From assembly GCA_019915135.1 (NCBI GenBank), contig JAHLMK010000002.1, positions 62,001-126,000 of the forward strand: DNA of 64,000 bases. Direction: 5' to 3'. This document shows positions 55,941 through 64,000 of the stretch, in pieces. The position numbers and the translations under genes were made by a program. Numbering within the stretch: position 1 is the stretch's first letter; each line of letters begins with the position of its first letter. Under the pieces are notes generated by a model. The model worked only from the letters and a program-made list of their open reading frames with translations. It made no database searches and was not told where the DNA came from. This stretch comes from Strobilurus pachycystidiatus. Lineage: Eukaryota; Basidiomycota; Agaricomycetes; Agaricales; Physalacriaceae.

Positions 55941-58900
55941 TTAAGCACCAATGAGAACTATAATCACTGTGAGATGAGGGGCTTCGAACAGAAGGATAAT
56001 ACTCACGAATTCCAGTCCCATGACGTTTGAGAACGTACTAGAATAGTACGGTCAGATGAGAGACGTCACAATAAGCATGGAAGAGCGACCAACTTCGTAA
56101 ACATCTCCGGAAACGACCAAAACATCTCCATGTACCATACTGATTACCACATCGTGTCGCGCTTGTAGGTTCTCAGCGGCAGGGTTCGAGTTCGAGGCCA
56201 ATGTGGTCCCTTCGCTGTCGTCGACATCTAGACTTGGTGTCGTCTGGGCTCTTCCAGAGCCTGCTTTGCTGGAAATTCGCTTAAGTTGACTCTTCGGCTG
56301 TGTAACGCAAGACAACCTCGTCAAGGTCAAAGTGACTGCTTGACCGAGGCATGCCAAGACAACTGGACGTTTTCTGGCATTAATAGGGTCGGATGTCTGT
56401 CATATACACATAGAGGTATAGTCAATACAAACGTCGGGATGTCAATCCTGATCGTGCGTACCTTCCGTTTGCCCTCCTTCCACCACGCGCTAATTACTAG
56501 TCGCGGGATCTCGATGGGAGGGCTAGTGTCTGGCAGATCGCTATAGGTGCGGCCCATGTGTAACATCCACTCCTGGGCGTGGCTCAAAGCGGGAGAGGCA
56601 GAAGCCCAATCGCTACAGGTGGACTGGAAGAATTGACCTTCGAGGTCATAAGTGTGAGAACGAAGGGGAAGGGAAGAAGCAGCCCACCATCGAAGACCAG
56701 TTCCACCTGGGTTTGAATCTCAGAGAAGAGCTCTGAAGCCTCTTCTTGTAATTTCGACGCGTTACCTGTGAAGATATGGCTACAAATAGCTTGTTTCTCC
56801 GCGCTGATGAGGTATTTGAAAGTGCGCATTCCGTCCTCCCATTCCACATTAGTCCCGTCGACATGCGCAGCCAACCTGAGACGAAGTGGATTGGCCATGC
56901 TTAGCCTTTCTGAAGGATTGGTCATGAGCTGCTGCAAGGTCAACGGCGGCCGAGGCTCTGCTGCCCTGTTCTACACGAATCCGATACATTTAAGGAACGA
57001 GTCAACGATTCCGAGGAAAACTTACCTTGCAAAAAGAACTAGAGCACTTGGAATGCCGAAAGAGTATTTGTTGGTTTATCTTCCCACAAGAAGGACAATA
57101 CCATCCAGCAGTCTGGACGACATCGTCCATGAGAAGATCCAGAGGCAGAATGTCCGGAAAATCGGTCTTCTCCTCCGTTACACTCGAAGGTGACCACCAT
57201 GGAGCTTGCACAGAAGACGCCTCCATGCCCTCGCGAGGAAACTCTACCTCTCCGCCTGGAGTCCAACGAAGCACAAACTCCCACTCTAGGTCTTCGCACT
57301 GGCCCTCCAAGGAAACTTGGTGCAGCAACTTTGGCTTATCGAGGTGGAAGTATCCAAGGACGACGTACTCGTACTCCGCGGGTAGCTCGAGACCGCTTTG
57401 AGATAGGATGGCTCGAGATGCTATCAGGGCTACGGGTATGCGTAATTCTTGAGCGTTGATGAGTTTGTCGATTTCGGGGGGAAGATCGTGTATCTCCACT
57501 GGAGCTGCCGAAGTCATCGATTCCTCCATGGCGGGTAGTATTTCCGCGCCTGCACTTTCAATGACATCCTCCATTGGCGAGTCAGGGTATACGTCTGGTA
57601 AGTTCGGAGGATAGAGTTCGGCGTGCATAGGCTCCGGTGAGGGTGAAAATGACGACGGCACGGGTGTCAATGGTGACAAACCCTCTTTTGAAAGAGGCGG
57701 TGAGAAGTGTCGTACATCGGTCGAGTGACAGAATATTCTTACCCAAAATTTCATGTGTACCTTGCAGATGCGAGTTCAGCGCATCCACATGCTCGTCAAA
57801 CCGCTGCCAAAACTCCTCCTGGTTTGTCGGAATTTCGGGACCTCGCAAGGGCTCGTGGGAGGCCCAACCGCGGGAGGGACGCGTCCATTGGTGCTGGTAA
57901 CCATGGTCCATGTCGCCAAAGTTCCTACAGGCATTGGGCTCGTTCTGATCATGATTCGAGTAGGGGTAGTAAAAGCCTCTAGCTTCAGTACGACCATAAG
58001 GTCGGTAGTGGGAGTCAGAATGGACGAAATTTGAGGGATGATCCCAGGGCGGGAGACTGTGCTCATCAAACTGAGTACGGCATTCCTGATAGCGTGGGCC
58101 ACCATAAGGATCTCCGAATTCCTGACGGGGGTGACTGAGTAAACTCCGTTCAGCTACCCCGTTGACCGAGGGGACCCAAGACTGGCCTGTCTGACCCTCG
58201 ACAAGAAATCTAGGTTCACTTGGCCAGATAGGGCAGGAGTCGCGACCCGCGCTGCCAGTTTGACGAACGTCCATAGGACAAAAACGGTACGCGTCGGTAG
58301 ATGGACAAGTGGTCGGTGTATGTAAAAGCTCGGAGTGGTGCTCGGAACGTTCTGTGGAATTGTTGGGAGCGTGGGTGTATTGGGTATGCCTGTCCACATG
58401 GATTTCTGGACGATATGTCGCTGGACTGATAGATGTTGGAAAAGAGCGTATGGTTGCTGGCGGTGCGTCACTTTGGACGAGGTGTTGTGGAAGGAAATAC
58501 TGGGGTTCACTGACTGGAGGGGGCATAATTGTTTCACCAGTGTCTTCAGGCTTGATGGGAAACGTGTGCAGAGTGGAGAGTACGTCGAGCGGAATAGTTC
58601 CTCCTGTGAGGGGCGGGCCTACGTAGCGCCTCTTTCTGAGATCATAGCCTCAGTGGGAATGTCATGATAGCAGATCGTAGCCTACATGGACATTCGCCAA
58701 ACCAAAGGGTCGCTGCTCGTGGAGAGTCCGATACCACTCTCTTCGTCAACAGCCGCGATGACTTCGGTAGTTTTTGTCATTGAGATGCCATTGACCATGT
58801 TATTGAGGGAAGAAACAGCAGTGTATAGCTCATCCCGACTCTACGAATTTCAAAGGTTAACGATGGAGTCGCAGTAGCAGATAGTTCATTCTCACCGACG

Positions 58901-59424
58901 TCCATTGACGGGGCTTACCCTCCATCTCATTTGAGTTCTCCGCGGCGGAAGACATGCACTTCACAGTGTACCAGCCAGGCTTTGGCTTTCGCTCGTATTC
59001 TGGGTGCGTCAGAATATGTAAATTTCAATGGTATGCTTGTGGCTCACTGCGCGTGCGTTTCACCGGAATTGTCGGTTCTTGTGTTGGCTCTAGTTTTATA
59101 CGCTTCGTCATTGGCAATGGCACGTCAAGAGGGCACTGTTCAGCAGGGACAGGCGCTTTTCGTCTGGCCATGTCAGCAGGAAGGGGGGAAACAGAAGCCA
59201 CCTGGGTCGCATCATTGACTGTATCTGAGGCAGTTGATGTTCCCACGTCAGAAACACAAGTGGAAGCAGACGTAAGCTTAGGTATCTTGAGGCCTTTGTA
59301 CGTCAATTTCGCTGCGGAAAAAGTTCAACAGTCAAGTCGCGCAAAAACAAGACAGAAATGGCGTACGATGGGCAAGCTGTTCAAGTAGGGTAGCCTCTTT
59401 GGAACCCTCTGTTAGCTGCTTCAT
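55941..59424 (-). CDS. Large Zn-ribbon protein with AlkB-like C-terminus
   Basis: A multi-exon gene of roughly 850-900 codons. Start MKQLTEGSKEATLLEQL (59424), then LTYKGLKIPKL; further exons give KPKPGWYTVKCMSS, SRDELYTAVSSLNNMVNGIS, RRYVGPPLTGGTIPL and a long Pro/Ser/Tyr-rich middle (58526-57750). A Zn-ribbon follows (WYCPSCGKINQQILFRHSKC), then FTGGTGLRWWAASSLPL and GRTYSDLPDTSPPIEIPRL. The end has ISMVHGDVLVVSGDVYEYV and KRHGTGILLIGA. The HGDVLVxSG strand recalls AlkB-type 2-oxoglutarate/Fe(II) oxygenases; this is a tentative assignment. The splice join after WWKEGKRK (near 56460) is not resolved. Enzyme activity is unproven. Confidence 0.6.
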
Positions 59425-59585
59425 TTTGGGAGACGTCTGTAAGGACGGCTAGTCGGTCCAACAGAAGTCATTGGGTCAATGGGAGAGGCTCGGATAGCTG
59501 AACGCTAGATGGGCGTTCCAAAGAAGACTGATCGGGATTGGCCGGCGCAACTTGCCTCCAACCACGATCACCAACAGCCGCCGCT

Positions 59586-61194
59586 ATGAAGACAACTTGT
59601 TCACGCGTCTCAGAGCTTTTCTGGTCCTTTCTCGTCATCTATGCCACGTCGGCCGTGCTTTATACGACCAACTACTTCCTTCTCGGCCCTCTCCAAAGCC
59701 ATGTTCTCCCTTTGGCTGGCTATCATCGCCGTTCTTCTCCGATAGAGGCAGTTCAGCCAAAATTCAGGAATTGGACCGCGTACTTGGGATCTGAGAGTCT
59801 CAAGGGACGTGGACCATCTTGGGACGTATCAAAAAAGGATGTCTACTCAATGAGCGAATCTTTGTTCATGTCCAAGGCCTTCTCTGCATCGTACTCCCCT
59901 ACCAAAGTCATCCCGTATTTCTACAGAGCATCTGGAAGATTTGACCAAGAGGACATCACCATCACCACTCTCATTACGAGCGACAGATTTCAAGTCTTTG
60001 CGCGCATGGTGGAAAGATATCGAGGTGAATTGACTTGCTCGCGCGCCATCTTCTACTCACGTGCACCAGGACCTGTTTCTGTTACCATACACATCAAGAA
60101 CATCACAAATCACGTTCAAGACTCACTCGATGCTCTTCACTCTTTGTACTCCTCGTCGCCCACTATGTCTCTTTTCGTAGACGTCCATCTTGTCATCGAC
60201 TCCTTCGATCGACAATTCAACACCTGGAGAAACATAGCACGTCTCTTCGCCCGCACTGACTTTGTCATGATGCTCGATATCGATTTCTACCTCTGCACGG
60301 ACTTTCGCTCCGCTATACGAAGAAGCAAACCTGTCATGGATATGCTGAGAACTGGAAACGCTGCCTTCGTTCTTCCCGCTTTCGAATACACTGCGCATAC
60401 TGAAGGAACCGACTACAAAAACTTCCCAGATGACAAGCTTGTAGGTCTCTTCACGCTCTCGTGACTTTCTTGTTAACTACGTTTCAAGACCCTTCTGTCC
60501 CGGATCAAGTCCAAGACAATTACCATGTTTCACGCGTCTTGGCAGCCCGGCCACAACAGTACTGACTATGAGCGATTCTACGCAGCACAACCTGGCGAAG
60601 TGTACAAAGTCACACAATACCAATCCGCTTATGAACCGTATATCGTCTTTAGAGCGGATGGGCCTCCATGGTGCCGTATATTCCCACCTTTTCTCTCAAA
60701 CAACAACTAATTGTTCCTCTTGATCAAAGGTGCGATGAGCGCTTTGTCGGATACGGTGGCAACAAAGCTGCTTGCCTGTTCGAAATGTACTTGTCGGGCA
60801 TTTCATTTTACGTCCTGACGGACCATTTCTTGATTCATCAAAACCATCTTTACGAGGAGACTATTCGCAAACACGAGGTTGGTACCCGTGGTCATCTGTG
60901 TTCAACGGCTTACTCTTACATAGCGTAGATTCAACCGAAGATTATACCACGAATTCAAAGAAGAAACTTGTTTGAGGTAAGGTGACTAGTGAACGGTTAT
61001 GGTACAATCTCATGGGCCTGAAGGTACCTCAAGACGTATTACGATGCGGGACTCCTCAACACTACGCGTGGGCACAACGTGCAGGAAGAGTGTAAGCACA
61101 TCAAAGGCATATCCCGGACTATGGTTCAGGTCGGTTTTCTATACATATTGTCCATACCTCTCTCTCTGACCAGCCAAAGCTTATTGAGACGTAG
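59586..61194 (+). CDS. GT49 (LARGE-type) glycosyltransferase
   Basis: About six exons, roughly 460 residues. A short cytosolic start (MKTTCSRVSEL) is followed by a membrane anchor (FWSFLVIYATSAVLYTTNYF), i.e. a type II Golgi protein. Then ITTLITSDRFQVFARMVERY, LFVDVHLVIDSFDRQFNTW, FARTDFVMMLDIDFYLCTDF with the D-x-D metal site, FHASWQPGHNSTDYERF and YKVTQYQSAYEPYIVF. The region DERFVGYGGNKAACLFEMYL with FLIHQNH is the most conserved block of the GT49 family. In fungi this family is thought to add N-acetylglucosamine, xylose or glucuronate to glycans; substrate unknown. The last short exon (PKLIET) is a splice guess. Confidence 0.85.
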
Positions 61195-61488
61195 GCTGTA
61201 TGCTATGAACATTAGTCTCTCATTAAAGTAAACAAATTCAATGAATGATACATGCGCCACAATCTGAAATTTCCCCAATTGGAATCCATCGGAACTTCGG
61301 GATTCGGATCGGAACGCCTCCTATAGGGACGGAAAATCCGGTCCGGTCATTTAAAGGCAGAGGGGCATGAAGAAATTCAATAATTCCATACCCCACGCCG
61401 CACGGGACACCACCACAATCAGCTCTACAATTGTAGTGACAACTGACTGCTGAACCACCCATCACACCGTGTCAATAATCATCTCATC

Positions 61489-62711
61489 ATGGCTCCCAAA
61501 ATCTTGATCTGCGGTACTCCAGAGGATCTTTCCTGAATGCTCTGTAATCGGAACTGACGACCTTTGCAAGGAACTATCACTTGGGCTAAAGAGGAATTGA
61601 AGGAGCTCTTTGACGGCATTGCTGAAGTCATAGTACGTGTATCTGTCCTTCCTTGAACAGTCTCCGTCATCTCACTGATTCGCAGCCGTTCAACTCACCC
61701 GACAGAGCTACGGTACTCCAGGACTTTGGTCCCAATGGGAAATACAGTGAGATTGTCGGGATGTACCGCGATAACACCGTCTTTGCACAAGTCGGCAACT
61801 TCGACAAGGAACTGATCGATGCACTTCCTTCTTCGTTGAAATGGATCGCGTCAAATGGTGCTGGATATGACATGATTGACGCTGTATATCTCAAACAGAA
61901 AGGTGCGATCCTTCTTGCATACTGGATAGACATTGAACTTCCTCCACCTAGGCATCTATCTCTCCAACACCCCCGGTGCTGTCGATGACGCGACTGCCAC
62001 GACCGCGTTATACTTGATCATATCCTGTATGCGCCAATACTCCATCGCCGAGCGTTCCCTTCGCCAGACGAAGTGGAAGCCTAGCGGCCTTGCGCCTCTC
62101 TCGCACGACCTCACGGGCAAGACCCTTGCCATCCTCGGAATGGGCGGCATTGGACTTCGCATTGCTGAGCTAGCCCACGCGTTCCCCATGCGCATCATAT
62201 ATCACAACCGTCGTCCCAACACGGATGCTCCATCTTACTGCGAGTACTACCCAGACGTGTACAAATTGCTGGGCGAGGCAGACGTGTTGAGTGTTAGCGT
62301 TCCACTGAACGCCAATACTACCGGACTTGTTGGGGAAAAGTACATTCGTGCGATGAAGAAGGGTTCCATCATCGTAAACACTGCGCGTGGAAAAGTTATC
62401 GACGAGGAGGCGATGATTCGCGCGCTGGAGGATGGTCATGTACGTGCCACACATTCTTCTGGTCGTCTTGACTCACGTTAGTACCGATTCATCAGCTGGG
62501 ATCTGTTGGTCTGGATGTGTATCCCAACGAGCCGGAAGTGAACCCGCGTCTGCTCGACTTTCCCCACATCACGCTCCTGCCCCATATGGGTACGGAGAAC
62601 CAAGATACTCAACGGATCATGGAGGTCAGGGCGCTTAGAAACATCGTAGATTACTTGCAGAAGGGCATGGGGCGCGATGTGGTCCCAGAGATGCAGGGCG
62701 CCAAACTATAG
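61489..62711 (+). CDS. D-isomer-specific 2-hydroxyacid dehydrogenase (glyoxylate/hydroxypyruvate reductase-like), AKL C-terminus
   Basis: Five exons, about 335 residues. Start MAPKILICGTITWAKEEL (the first intron is inside the Gly codon). IASNGAGYDMID and STPGAV-type NTPGAVDDATATTALY are substrate-domain motifs. The NAD(P) fold is LAILGMGGIGLRIAELAHAF (GxGxxG) with HNRRPN after it. Catalytic residues: Arg in NTARGKVIDEEA, Glu in DVYPNEPEV, His in LLPHMGTENQDT. The end MQGAKL carries AKL, a PTS1-like tripeptide, consistent with peroxisomal glyoxylate metabolism. Reaction: NAD(P)H-dependent reduction of glyoxylate or hydroxypyruvate. Confidence 0.92.
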
Positions 62712-62926
62712 AGTTATCGGCAAATTGTAGTAAGTATGTAAGACGCGTCGCATTCAAACTTCGGAACAGTTGAAGAGCAACTGATTCTATTGCTCGTGGA
62801 GTGAGAAGGTTGAGCGGGATTAGAACGGCCTCGTGCCGTCCTCGAGGTACAGTAAGTCTCGAGGTAAGGAAGTCAAGCTTCGCTGGCGCTTATTACCGTT
62901 CTTCCTCTCAAACCACTACCATCAAT

Positions 62927-63851
62927 ATGGCATCAGCATCCGCATCCAACCAAAGCCTGCAGAGCCTGCTCGAGGGTGTGGACGACTCTTTGAGGAGGAT
63001 GTAAGCGACCGTTTGATCATCATCACGATCATTCAGAATCAACTCTGATCCAGGACCATTTCGCACAATGAACACACCCAGACGTGGTCCAAAGCAGGAA
63101 GTCTGCCGCCCACGATGGTCAGTGGTCCACTTGATGAGCGTGAGTACTGAAATTTGAATGGTGGTTCAGGACAAGATTACGGCCGACATCGCAGCGCTAT
63201 TTGCAGTTCTCGACAAGCAGAGGGCAGATGAAAGAGAGCGCACATCCAGGTTGAAAGATCACATTCATCAAAACATTCTGGGCGAGATTACGGATAAATT
63301 GAGGTCTGGAGTCTCACAATGTCCCGACAAGTTTGTTTTACCGACGCTTGACACAGGGACGACATCAGAGATAAGATCAAGGAGGAGGTAGTGAAGCAAA
63401 CGCGTCCCCAGGTGGATGAGCAGATTCAAGAACATATCCCAATACATTTGACGGAGCAACTGCGTCAGACGAACGATAACTTGAACAAGGTCAAGACAGC
63501 CGCCGCGAACGCGTACGTCCCGATGCTCTACAACATTGGCTCAAACCTGAACGTCTACACAGGAAGGCGCGTAAAGGCAATTCAGAGTTGACGCTGGAGC
63601 ACAACATGGACGACCCGCTGAACGAAGTCTTGATGCAGAACGGGAAGCGGAGCACGTTCTGGCCGGCTGATTTGCGGTCTCTGATGAGTTACAGACGTAA
63701 GTGGGGGTTTCCTTATCACGAGAGTGCGGAAAGACCTACTGATTCGATCTTAGCCGCGGACTTGAACAAGCTCATGGACGACTACGGTCTGGGACGCGAC
63801 GAAGATTTCAAGAAGAACTTGAATCGCGTCTTCGACTACCTCGGTAGGTAG
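62927..63851 (+). CDS. Coiled-coil fungal protein of unknown function
   Basis: Six exons, about 235 residues. Start MASASASNQSLQSLLEGVDD; then TISHNEHTQTWSKAGSLPP, DKITADIAALFAVLDKQRAD and long charged helices (IRDKIKEEVVKQTRPQVDEQ, LTEQLRQTNDNLNKV) predicted to form coiled coil. The C-terminal globular part has MDDPLNEVLMQNGKRSTFWP, DLRSLMSYRPADLNKLMDDY and FKKNLNRVFDYL. Similar unannotated proteins are common in Agaricomycetes. Either it ends at 63849-63851 (TAG) or a further intron from the GGTAGG donor adds a short last exon before 63930. Confidence 0.7.
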
Positions 63852-64000
63852 CCAACCTGCCATGAAACTAGGTTTGACACTGTCTGTAGGCATTTCAGCA
63901 GATGCGCGTCTGGTTTGTTAGATTTGGCTTACAGTAATGTAACAGATTCTCGGAAGTAACACATGTAACAATATTCATCCAACTCACTGAATTGCCCGAA

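Noticed and set aside
56640..56770. Frameshift in the AlkB-like gene
   Set aside because: Explained by a 59-bp GTAACG...CCCAG intron; joining across it gives FTGGTGLRWWAAS and an open frame.

Overview
The window looks like nuclear DNA of a mushroom-forming basidiomycete (Agaricomycetes). The genes are dense, lie on both strands and are cut by many introns of about 45-65 bp with GT-AG (sometimes GC-AG) ends. The gene families are typical of that class: a DUF6534-type membrane protein, a basidiomycete monocarboxylate-type MFS transporter, fungal GT49 and six-hairpin glycosidase families, Ty3/gypsy chromovirus elements and Helitrons. All calls come from reading the sequence and from remembered family features; no database search was run, and exon joins were chosen by frame and splice consensus.

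Left part (1-8.6 kb): an Asteroid/XPG nuclease-like gene running off the left edge, a serine tRNA (GCT), a cornichon/Erv14 cargo receptor with a 13-nt first exon, and a flavin-dependent halogenase of ten exons.

First transposon block (8.59-16.29 kb): a small non-autonomous DNA element with about 120-bp inverted ends and a 9-bp target duplication (Mutator-like) has been split by a complete young Ty3/gypsy chromovirus with near-identical LTRs, a 5-bp duplication, and gag and pol in different frames.

Second block (16.7-30.3 kb): an MFS transporter, then a DUF6534 gene cut in two. An 8.9-kb Helitron, encoding a Rep-helicase and a second conserved protein on the minus strand, sits inside what was a 49-bp intron. 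All coding exons remain in frame on either side. A second Helitron-like 5' end lies inside the element, so it may be a tandem or nested pair.

Right part (31-64 kb): an RRM/RGG protein; three 4-coumarate-CoA-ligase-like genes in alternating orientation, two ending in AKL (peroxisomal signal) and one without it; tubulin cofactor B; an uncharacterised fungal protein; an F-box protein; an N-acetylglucosamine-kinase-like gene; an alpha/beta-hydrolase ending in SKL; a six-hairpin glycosidase; a UBL3-like prenylated ubiquitin-fold protein; a large AlkB-like protein; a GT49 (LARGE-type) glycosyltransferase; a D-2-hydroxyacid dehydrogenase ending in AKL; and a coiled-coil protein. Four genes within 27 kb carry PTS1-like ends, which suggests (inference only) local enrichment for peroxisomal acid/CoA metabolism.
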